Assembly (NCBI GenBank): GCA_947474275.1 | Contig: CANJHY010000176.1 | Location: 1-9,400 of the forward strand | Length of the DNA: 9,400 nt | Reading direction: 5' to 3' | Source: PALSA-1004 sp947474275 | GTDB taxonomy: Bacteria; Pseudomonadota; Gammaproteobacteria; Burkholderiales; SG8-41 | Shown: piece by piece, positions 1 to 6,063 of the stretch | How the letters are laid out: every line of letters begins with the position of its first letter | How positions within the stretch are numbered: the first letter of the stretch is position 1 | Program-made: the position numbers and the translations under genes | Notes under the pieces: generated by a model | The model's input: the letters and a program-made list of their open reading frames with translations, nothing else | Told to the model about the DNA's origin: nothing | Database searches by the model: none

Positions 1-175
1 CGCGTGGGATCGTCAGCCCCGCTACAAAGGGCCGTTCTTGTCTTGAATATCAAGCCGCCTGAAAGAGATCCAGCGGCAGCGCCGGCGAGCGTGCAGGCAA
101 ACCCAGATGCGTGAGGATCCTGACAATCACCGCCGGCCATTCGATCGCAGCGATGATCTTAAACTCGCCGCCACA
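1..175. repeat. Direct repeat of IS91-like 3' end, copy 1 (partner 7306-7480)
   Basis: Bases 1-175 and 7306-7480 align without gaps and are largely identical, with a perfect 52-base core. The repeat may extend left of the window. The two copies bracket the broken hydrolase and the whole selenoprotein operon. Confidence 0.8.
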
Positions 176-345
176 CTGCGGGCAGTGTTCCAGGTCGATT
201 CCGAAAACGCGCTTGAGCAGGCGCGCCCAACTCATACGTGCCGGTGCTTCATGCGCGTCGTGAGCTGCATCATCGCCGGGTTTCTCCGACGGACCCGGCA
301 CGATCGCGGCGCGCAGCCCGGCATTGGGCGCAAGCACGGCGCATA
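1..345 (-). pseudogene. IS91-like transposase, C-terminal remnant (copy 1)
   Basis: This is the tail of an IS91/IS801-type (Y2) rolling-circle transposase, reading right to left and ending at the stop at 50-52, with about 50 bases of 3' flank to the window edge. The family signature is visible: an LAPNAxLR segment, then MSWARLLKRVFGID, a Cys pair (HCPQCGG) that looks like half a zinc ribbon, KIIAAIE, and a terminal LDLFQAA. Only about 98 residues survive. The DNA-binding and catalytic tyrosine regions of the family, which should lie N-terminal, are missing, so it cannot be active. At about 345 the reading gives way to dienelactone hydrolase sequence on the other strand, so this is a deletion or insertion junction. 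Bases 1-175 recur at 7306-7480 in the same orientation. The family is recognised from motifs; the exact element cannot be named. Confidence 0.75.
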
Positions 346-636
346 CCCGATCTGCTCGCCTCTGTGCCCTTCTATGGCGCGCAACCGGCGGCAGCAGACG
401 TTGCAAAAATAAAATCGCCGCTGCAGATCCACTATGCCGGCCTCGACGAACGCATCAGCGCCGGCTGGCCGGCGCTCGAAGCGGCGTTGAAAGCCAACAA
501 CAAATCATAGGAAGCCTACATCTATGCGAACGTGAACCACGGCTTCAATAACGACACCACGCCGCGTTACGACAAGGCCGCGGCCGATCTGGCATGGAGC
601 CGCACGCTGGCGTTTTTTGCCAAACACGTGCGGTGA
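346..636 (+). pseudogene. dienelactone hydrolase family protein, truncated and stop-interrupted
   Basis: This is the C-terminal part of an alpha/beta-hydrolase of the dienelactone hydrolase family. The reading frame gives PDLLASVPFYGAQP, then a segment around IHYAGLDERI that supplies the family's catalytic Asp region, then NVNHGFNND with the catalytic His, and ends LAFFAKHVR at a TGA (634-636). An in-frame TAG at 508-510 lies between NNKS and EAYIYA, where relatives usually have an aromatic residue, so it looks like a single substitution from a Tyr codon. The N-terminal two thirds, including the nucleophile Cys/Ser elbow, are absent, cut off at the IS91-like remnant at about 345. With both a missing front and an internal stop, the gene is dead. 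The match after the stop is as good as before it, so the decay is recent. Confidence 0.75.
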
Positions 637-673
637 TAACCAGACTCCGCGGATTTTGGAATAATGGTCGGAC

Positions 674-704
674 GGTGCTCGGGCTTCGGCCCGCGCACCA
701 TTTT
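674..704 (+). terminator. Intrinsic terminator with C(UUCG)G loop
   Basis: Bases 674-699 form a hairpin: five pairs (GGTGC/GCACC), one T-C mismatch, then five pairs (CGGGC/GCCCG) closed by a UUCG tetraloop, followed by ATTTTA on the plus strand. The UUCG loop and the T-run are both on the plus strand, so it serves the broken hydrolase gene. It lies 52 bases beyond the end of the convergent minus-strand operon and may also stop that transcript, although no T-run follows on the minus strand. Confidence 0.7.
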
Positions 705-750
705 ATGATTGCGATTTGAATGCGCTGGCGGCATCAGAAAATACAGTCGT

Positions 751-1731
751 TCATTCGCCGCGTATGCCGGCATCCTTGATGATCTTGCCGGTGCGCAGCA
801 AATCGGACTTTACCGCAGCAAATAGCTGCTCCGGCGTGCCGCTCGACGTCTCCATACCTGCGTTGAAGAAACGCTCGCGTACTGCAGGGAGGCGCAGAAA
901 GCGCACGATTTCCGTGTTGAGACGATTGATGACACTGCGCGGCGTTCCGGCCGGTACGAATATTCCGTAAATCGACATCGATTCGTAACCGGGCAGGCTG
1001 GCGGCCATCGTCGGCAACCCAGCAAACAACAGTGTCGGCTCTGCGCTCGTAACCGCCAGCGCTTTAACGCGCCCGGCCTTCACGTGCGGTACTGCCGCGC
1101 CCGCGGTCGGAAACATCAACTGCAATTCGCCCGTCAACAATGCGGTCAGCGCCGGACCCGCGCCTTTGTAATTGATGCGCACGATCTCGACGTGCGCCAT
1201 ATTTTTGAACAATTCCGCCGCCAGATGATTGGACGCGCCGGTGCCAGCCGAACCGTAATTGAGCGCACCCGGTTTCGCCGCAGCCAGCGCAACCAGATCT
1301 GCAACGGATTTCACCGGCAACGCCGGATTGACCACCAGCACATTGGGCACTTTTGTCACGACAGTCACTGGCGCAAAATCGCGCAATGCGTCGTATGGTG
1401 TTTTCTGGATCAGCGAGGCGAGCCAGAACGTGTTGTTGTAAAAAAGCAGTGTATAGCCATCCGCCGGCGCCTTCGACACGATCTCCCCGGGCACTACGCC
1501 GCTCGGCCGGTTTTCCACCACCACCTGCTGGCCCAACGCCGCAGTCAGCCCCTGCGCGACTAGACGTGCCTGCACGTCATTACCGCCACCGACCTCGGAG
1601 GTGACGATGCGCAAGGGCTTGCCGGGAAACGCCTGCGCGCAGGCCGTGCCGCCATCCGCCAGCGCGAGTGCCGCCGCCAAACCACCGACAGCAAAACAAT
1701 GCAACGATACGCTTGCGCGCCGCTTACTCAT
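751..1731 (-). CDS. TTT-family (Bug) periplasmic solute-binding protein C
   Basis: A 326-aa extracytoplasmic binding protein of the tripartite tricarboxylate transporter family (TctC/Bug). It has a Sec-type signal peptide: KRR near the N-terminus, a hydrophobic stretch at about residues 9-25, and likely cleavage near TACA/QAFPGKP (about residue 32-33). Family landmarks follow: LRIV, the ligand-loop region GGGNDVQAR, VVVENRPS, KAPADGYTLL, RDFAPV, an HLAAELF helix and NYKGAGPAL. The first glycine loop is unusual: EVGGGND replaces the common PGGxxD, and ENRPSG replaces NRPGA, so the pocket may differ from the neighbours. The ATG at 1731 is chosen because it overlaps the upstream UGA stop as ATGA and has GGGA five bases before it; a GTG at 1746 would overlap more and adds nothing. 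It is the last gene of the operon. The ligand is unknown; family members bind small carboxylates or related compounds. Confidence 0.92.
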   Translation of the reverse strand: MSKRRASVSLHCFAVGGLAAALALADGGTACAQAFPGKPLRIVTSEVGGGNDVQARLVAQGLTAALGQQVVVENRPSGVVPGEIVSKAPADGYTLLFYNNTFWLASLIQKTPYDALRDFAPVTVVTKVPNVLVVNPALPVKSVADLVALAAAKPGALNYGSAGTGASNHLAAELFKNMAHVEIVRINYKGAGPALTALLTGELQLMFPTAGAAVPHVKAGRVKALAVTSAEPTLLFAGLPTMAASLPGYESMSIYGIFVPAGTPRSVINRLNTEIVRFLRLPAVRERFFNAGMETSSGTPEQLFAAVKSDLLRTGKIIKDAGIRGE

Positions 1732-2261
1732 GCCGTTCCCAGACACCTCAATACCTCGGCGGCAACATCACGCGCCTTGTCGGCGACCTGCTGCGTTGAC
1801 TCGAATGCCGGCGAATCCTGCTTGTAAACGACGATCAGAGGATCACGCGCGCCAAGCGTTTCGGCCTGCACTTTCGCAATCGTCGCAAATGGCTCGTGTA
1901 CCAGAACAACGGCGGGTATTCCGAGTTTCCAGGCTGCAATCGCGTCGCGCACGGCGGCACCGGTGCAGGACCCTCAGGCACCGACACCGACGACCAGATA
2001 ATCGACCTGCGCGGTGAGTTCGATAAACCGGTCTTTCTCCAGCGGCATCCAGGTGTTCTTTTTATAGACACGCTGCACTTCCGGCGGCTTGCCTAAAAGC
2101 GTGATGGCATTTTCAAACTGTTCCCAGAAGTCTTTAGTCGTCGGATACTGGTTCCAGATAAAACCTGCCTTGCGGCTGATTGCACTACCGAGGTGTTTTT
2201 TTTTGGCATGCGGCTCGCTGCGCGCTTCGCCCAGCGGACTGACGACAGTAAATGCATTCAT
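1728..2261 (-). CDS. UGSC-family selenoprotein (stand-alone UGSC domain), Sec at codon 96
   Basis: This gene reads as one 177-aa protein if the in-frame TGA at 1974-1976 is decoded as selenocysteine. Codons before it give a domain opening FTVVSPLG and closing DYLVVGVGA. After it come GSCTGAAVRDAIAAWKLGIP and a helical tail ending RCLGTA. The motif GVGA-U-GSC is the hallmark of the UGSC (seleno)protein family, known from selenoprotein surveys; some relatives carry Cys at this place. Sec96 and Cys99 form a U-x-x-C redox pair like CxxC in thioredoxin-type centres. The reaction is not known. The start ATG at 2261 has GGAG eight bases upstream, and the gap to the preceding gene is 13 bases. Its end overlaps Bug protein C by ATGA. 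The N-terminal half aligns with the N-terminal half of the 562-aa fusion upstream. Codons 20-22 region contains an A9 run (2196-2204). No signal peptide is seen, so it is probably cytoplasmic. Confidence 0.88.
1949..1966 (-). promoter_or_regulatory. Weak candidate SECIS hairpin after the UGA of the stand-alone UGSC gene
   Basis: Starting 7 nt after the UGA, GCACCGG can pair with CCGUGC (six pairs with one bulged C) around the 5-nt loop UGCCG. The loop has G as its second base and begins at about nt 15 after the UGA, slightly closer than in the well-studied E. coli fdhF element. The stem is short, so this is only a candidate. Confidence 0.3.
1974..1976 (-). other. In-frame UGA, predicted selenocysteine codon (Sec96)
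   Basis: The codon order on the minus strand is GGT GCC TGA GGG TCC TGC, giving G-A-U-G-S-C. The frame is unbroken for 95 codons before and 81 codons after, and both sides belong to the same domain. If it terminated, the product would lose the U-x-x-C centre. Confidence 0.88.
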
Positions 2262-2274
2262 GTTCTGTTCTCCG

Positions 2275-3345
2275 TCATTGCGGAAATTTCACCGCTTTGG
2301 TCAAAAACGGCCGGCCGGCCGAACTGCGACTCGAAATTGCGACACATTGCCCCATGCGCGGCGCGACGCCGCCGCCGACGCACACCAGCACCTCGTCCGG
2401 CAACACCGGCGCCATCATGGTCTGCCGCTCGCTGGGCGTCTGCGGATACGGATCGGCCACCGGCACCGCATTACCCTGCTTGCTGTCGTTCTGCCAGTCA
2501 TAGCTGTATTTGAACGCGCGTTCCGCCAGTACGCCGCGAAGCTTCTCGCGCGAGTATCCGGCGTCGGCAAAAGCCTGCGCCAGTGACGGGTTGATGACAA
2601 ATAAGAAAGCGCGCTTGCCACCGCTGGATGTCACCCCCGGCCGGCCGATGCCACGCGCGAGGATGTTGATGCATTCATTCAGACCAACGGTATTGAGCGG
2701 CGCGGCGATCTGCGAATGTTCGCCCGCCTTCAGCACCGTCACGGCGCTCTCGGCGTCGCCGATGCCGAAATCCGTGTGCATCGGGGTCCACGGCGACAAT
2801 TCCTGTTCCTCACCGATGCAGTAACTCCACGACGCCGGATGCCCCATCGTACCCTTGGTCAGCTTGCCCGGATGAGCACGCCCGATATTCCACAGAATCA
2901 GCCGGATCGCGCGTCCGATCGTTGCATTGGCGCGTCCGCCGTTGGGTCCGAAAATCCATTCGCGTGTGCGAAAACCAAGTGTGCCGACCACCGGGCCCGT
3001 CACGATCGTGCACAGCGCACCGGCACCGGTCGATTGCGTGGTCGTCAGCGGCAGATCGGGATCGACGATGGATTCGATTGCCGCCAGCACCACAGGCAGG
3101 TATTCCGGCAGGCACCCCGCCATTACGCAGTTGGCGGCGACGTTTTCAATCGTCGCTTCGCCGTCGCCGGGATAAATGCTGCCAAGCACCTCGCCGCGCT
3201 CGCGACCGATGTAATCAACCATGCGCTGAATTGCTTCACGCGTTGGCGGGAATACCGGCAAGCCGTCGGTCCAGCCCTGTTCGTAGACGAACTCGGTGAA
3301 ATGATCGAGCGACTGGATCTCGAATTGTTGCGCGCTTTTTGTCAT
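2275..3345 (-). CDS. Large UGSC-partner domain protein, stand-alone
   Basis: A 356-aa protein of a family I recognise only as the C-terminal half of UGSC fusion proteins; its function is unknown. It aligns along its length with residues from about 210 on of the 562-aa fusion encoded upstream. Shared blocks are WTDGLPVFPPT (about 26-35), NCVMAGCLPEYLPV (72-85), a GPNG..ATIGRAIRL..WNIG block and ELSPWTPMHTDFG. Cys78 of VMAGC is conserved in the fusion (Cys275) and is a candidate partner for the selenol. The C-terminus has a glycine-rich VCVGGGVAPRMGQ segment, which could bind a nucleotide or phosphate, but this is a guess. There is no signal peptide or membrane segment. The ATG at 3345 follows Bug protein B by 20 bases with GGA just upstream, and the UGSC gene follows 13 bases after the stop. 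This and the UGSC gene probably form a two-subunit version of the fusion. Confidence 0.85.
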   Translation of the reverse strand: MTKSAQQFEIQSLDHFTEFVYEQGWTDGLPVFPPTREAIQRMVDYIGRERGEVLGSIYPGDGEATIENVAANCVMAGCLPEYLPVVLAAIESIVDPDLPLTTTQSTGAGALCTIVTGPVVGTLGFRTREWIFGPNGGRANATIGRAIRLILWNIGRAHPGKLTKGTMGHPASWSYCIGEEQELSPWTPMHTDFGIGDAESAVTVLKAGEHSQIAAPLNTVGLNECINILARGIGRPGVTSSGGKRAFLFVINPSLAQAFADAGYSREKLRGVLAERAFKYSYDWQNDSKQGNAVPVADPYPQTPSERQTMMAPVLPDEVLVCVGGGVAPRMGQCVAISSRSSAGRPFLTKAVKFPQ

Positions 3346-3365
3346 CCGTTCCGTTCGCTATCCGG

Positions 3366-4340
3366 TTATTGCCGCGCACTGCGTTTGCGCAGGCCCGATT
3401 TTTCGATCATGTCGCTCCAGCGGTCGTGTTCCCTCTGCAAACGCCGCGCAAACTCCTGCGGCGAGCCGCTGCCGGGCTCGGAACCGTCGTTTGCCAGCAG
3501 CGTTTTCATGCCTGCATCTTCCATCACGCCGGCGAATGCCTTGTTCAATTTATTGACGATACCGACAGGCGTCTTTAGTGGCGCCATTACACCGTACCAT
3601 TGCGTCACAGTGTATGACGGCAGGCCGGACTCTGCCATGGTCGGCAGCGCCGGCGCAAATGCAGCGCGCCTCGCCCCGGTCACCGCCAGTGCGCGCAGAC
3701 GGTTAGCGCTGAGATGAGGTTGTGCCGACGCCATCACCACGAATGCCGCCTGCACGCGCCCGGCGACCAGATCCGGATAGCCGGCGCCCATCCCCTTGTA
3801 AGGTACATGCACGACGTCGATCTGCGCCTGTTCGGCAAACAATTCCGCAGCCAGATGCGTTAGGCTGCCGGTGCCTGCCGACGCAATACTAAGTTTGCCT
3901 GCATTGGCCTTCGCATAGCCGATCAATTCGGGCACCGACTTCACCGGCAAGGCCGCGGTGACTACCAGCAGACAGGGCTGCACGACAAGTTCGGCGACCG
4001 CTGCGAAATCACGCCGCACGTCGTACGTAACGTTGCCAAGCATCGGCAACAGCACATTACTCAGGCTGATCATCAGCAGCGTATGACCGTCGGGCGTGGC
4101 CTGACGAGCCAGATCGACGCCGATCGCACCGCCCGCACCCGGCCGGTTGTCGATGATGATGGTTTCGCCGAGCACCTTGTACAACCGCGGCGCCATCAGG
4201 CGCGCGGTAGCATCCTGCCCGCCGCCCGGCGCCACGCCAAGAATCAGCCGGATCGGCCGCTCGGGAAAATTCTGTGCGCACGCCGCCACGGCAAACATGC
4301 CGGTCAGCGTCATCACGAAAATTTTCGCTGGTGCTGACAA
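3366..4340 (-). CDS. TTT-family (Bug) periplasmic solute-binding protein B
   Basis: A 324-aa Bug/TctC-type binding protein. After a short hydrophobic signal region (about residues 8-21, ending VAACAQ) come FPERPIRLI, APGGGQDATAR (about 38-47), IIDNRPGAGGAIG, ATPDGHTLL, RRDFAAV, THLAAELF and HVPYKGMG. These are the conserved glycine-rich ligand loop, the NRPGA strand-turn and the second-lobe loop. VAAC at residues 18-21 also fits a lipobox, so it could be a lipoprotein; other Bug proteins end their signal similarly without lipidation. The frame opens with a TTG at 4340, seven bases after the stop of the fusion selenoprotein; GTG or ATG at codons 9-10 are alternative starts but would leave the signal peptide without a basic residue. 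It sits between the fused and split UGSC modules and is likely translated in a coupled way. The ligand cannot be told from sequence. Confidence 0.9.
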   Translation of the reverse strand: MSAPAKIFVMTLTGMFAVAACAQNFPERPIRLILGVAPGGGQDATARLMAPRLYKVLGETIIIDNRPGAGGAIGVDLARQATPDGHTLLMISLSNVLLPMLGNVTYDVRRDFAAVAELVVQPCLLVVTAALPVKSVPELIGYAKANAGKLSIASAGTGSLTHLAAELFAEQAQIDVVHVPYKGMGAGYPDLVAGRVQAAFVVMASAQPHLSANRLRALAVTGARRAAFAPALPTMAESGLPSYTVTQWYGVMAPLKTPVGIVNKLNKAFAGVMEDAGMKTLLANDGSEPGSGSPQEFARRLQREHDRWSDMIEKSGLRKRSARQ

Positions 4341-4347
4341 GTCTGTC

Positions 4348-6036
4348 TCAGGCCTTGCGTCTGATCAGCTTGGTCGTCGGCAGCGTATGGCCGCCTTCGA
4401 GCACCATGATGCGATTACGATGCGGGTCGCCGCAGACCACGATGTGCAGCAGGTCCGGGCTCGACAGTACCCGCACGATGTCGTCCGGCTTGCCGAGAAA
4501 CTCTTTTGGAAACACGCCCTCCTCGACACGCTCCTTAAGCGACATGCGCATCACCGTCGTGTATTTGAATACCCATTCAAAATCGCCCAGCCGCATGGTG
4601 CAATTCTCAAAAACCAGCCGCCGCACGTCGGCTTTCGCGTATCCGGCATCGGCGAGCGACTTTGCCACCGCCGGCGAGATCAGCAGCGTGATCATCACTT
4701 CTTCGGAATGGGGACCGCTGCCGGGGTAATTGAACAAGCGTGTTTTCTTGGTAATTTCCTTCGCCAGCAGTTCGATCGCGGTCTGTGCGCCGGCTTTGTC
4801 GGCAGTGTCATATGGCGCCGGCGAAGGCCCGTAGTTGTTGGTCACGCCGATCGTCACCGTGCTGGCATTGCGGTCGAACCCCTGGCCGACATGGAACGGT
4901 TCCCACGGGCTGAGCGCTTCGTTCTCGGCCAGCGCGAACGCCAGCGGATAGCCGAAGGAGCCCATATAGGTCGCGCCAGGCCGGAAGCCGCCGATGTTGC
5001 GCACGATCAGGCCGACCGCGCGACCAATCGCCGGATTCGGGCCGCGCGAAACAAGTTGCGCGTCGGTGGCGATGCCGAGGTCTTTGACGATAGGCCCATT
5101 GATCAGTACGTACGGGAAACTCCCCGACGAAGTGCCGATGCTGGCGAGCTTGCAGTGTTCGTCGGCGAGTGCCTCGGCCGCCGCGATCAAAATCGGCATG
5201 TGTGCCGGTTCGCAGCCCGCCATTACACCGTTGACGGCAATCGTCCACGGTGTGGCGCGCAGATTAGCGCCCGGCATCACGGCGATTTCGTGATCCGCGG
5301 CAAAATCAGTGCATTGCAGAAAACGTTCGACCCGTTCGACCGTCGGCGGCACCACTGGCAGGCCATCGCTCCATTCTTTATCGATGAAATGCCTGTTGAT
5401 CTCTTCGTGGCTGCCAGCGAACACCGTCGCACGCGGATCGCGTGCTTCCGCCTGCACTGCCAGCGCGCTAGTAGTCGCGCCGGTAAGCCCGTCGATGATG
5501 CGCCCGATCAAGGTCGATTCGACATTGCTTTCGATCTGCGCGGCGTCGTGAATGCCGAGCGGGCCCGGATATTCGGCTATGCGCAGATCTTCGATGCCGC
5601 CCGCCTTGCCAGTGAGCCGCGCCTGCAATGAAAAGCCGGTGGACGTGACGACCACGCAGGCGATGCCCGCCTTTTCCGCTTCGGTTGCCGGCCGCGCCGC
5701 GGCCGGAGCGCAGTTGCCTCAGGCGCCGTTGCCGGAAATCAGCGCGTGTGCGCCTTTCTCCTGCGCCAGTTTCGCCACCAACTGCGCGCGTGCGCGCTGC
5801 TCGCGAGGATTGTCGCCGCCGGGCATATGGGGAAACTCGGTAAACGGAATGATGTTGATCGACGGAAAGCGCTGCTGCAACAACTGGCGGATAACCGGAA
5901 AAGTCTGGTTGCCCTTAAATACACCGTTCCATACTTCGCAGACGGTTTTGCCATTGAGATCCGACAGGCGCGGGGACGCGCCCCTGCGCTTGACGATTTC
6001 GATGCCTGCCGGACTGACTACCTCTATGTTTTCCAT
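4348..6036 (-). CDS. UGSC-family selenoprotein fused to large partner domain, Sec at codon 106
   Basis: Reading the in-frame TGA at 5719-5721 as selenocysteine gives a single 562-aa protein. Residues 1 to about 187 are a UGSC domain, opening IEVVSPAG, with SGNGA-U-GNC at 101-109 followed by a helix and GIACVVVTSTGF. From about 210 on lies the large partner domain, with WSDGLPVVPPT (222-232), NGVMAGCEPAHMPI (269-282), a GPNPAIGRAVGLIVRNIGG block and ALSPWEPFHVGQGF. The motif is UGNC rather than UGSC: Sec106, Cys109. The domain order matches the longer UGSC-family proteins. No signal peptide is seen, so a cytoplasmic redox or catalytic role is inferred; the reaction is unknown. The ATG at 6036 has GGAG about nine bases upstream and lies 27 bases after Bug protein A. 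Conventional gene callers would report a 435-aa fragment starting at a GTG (5655) plus a lost 105-aa N-terminal piece. Confidence 0.9.
5688..5706 (-). promoter_or_regulatory. Candidate bacterial SECIS hairpin after the UGA of the fusion gene
   Basis: Twelve nucleotides after the UGA, CCGGCCGC pairs perfectly with GCGGCCGG around the 3-nt loop GGC (alternatively 7 pairs around CGGCG). The loop starts at nt 21 after the UGA and begins with G, as expected for a SelB-recognised bacterial SECIS. In a GC-rich genome such a stem could also arise by chance. Confidence 0.55.
5719..5721 (-). other. In-frame UGA, predicted selenocysteine codon (Sec106)
   Basis: The minus-strand codons are GGC GCC TGA GGC AAC TGC, giving G-A-U-G-N-C. 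The reading frame is open for 105 codons before and 456 after. The same GCC-TGA-GG context is found at the second UGA gene of the operon. Confidence 0.88.
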
Positions 6037-6063
6037 GACCTCACTCCAGGATTCGCAGCAGCA

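Noticed and set aside
1731..1746. GTG at 1746 as the start of Bug protein C
   Set aside because: The ATG at 1731 forms a clean ATGA overlap with the upstream stop and already gives a complete signal peptide.
1728..1952. A separate 74-aa protein starting at a GTG within the stand-alone UGSC gene
   Set aside because: The GTG is an internal valine codon of the UGSC domain, with no ribosome binding site of its own.
2304..2320. Self-complementary GGCCGGCCGG-type run near the end of the large-domain gene
   Set aside because: It lies within coding sequence (Gly-Arg-Pro), lacks a T-run, and such GGCC strings are common in this GC-rich DNA.
2716..3717. Plus-strand open frame of 333 codons across the large-domain gene and Bug protein B
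   Set aside because: It crosses two well-supported minus-strand genes and has an Arg-rich, low-information product.
4147..5631. Long plus-strand open frame (494 codons) opposite the fusion selenoprotein
   Set aside because: The product is rich in Arg, His and Ala without family motifs, and the minus strand here encodes clearly conserved domains. It is a GC-rich antisense shadow.
5719..6036. A short 105-aa protein ending at the UGA, with a separate 435-aa protein starting at GTG 5655
   Set aside because: The two frames are identical in phase, the gap between them is protein-like, and the UGA falls exactly in the UGSC-type motif. One selenoprotein explains all of it.
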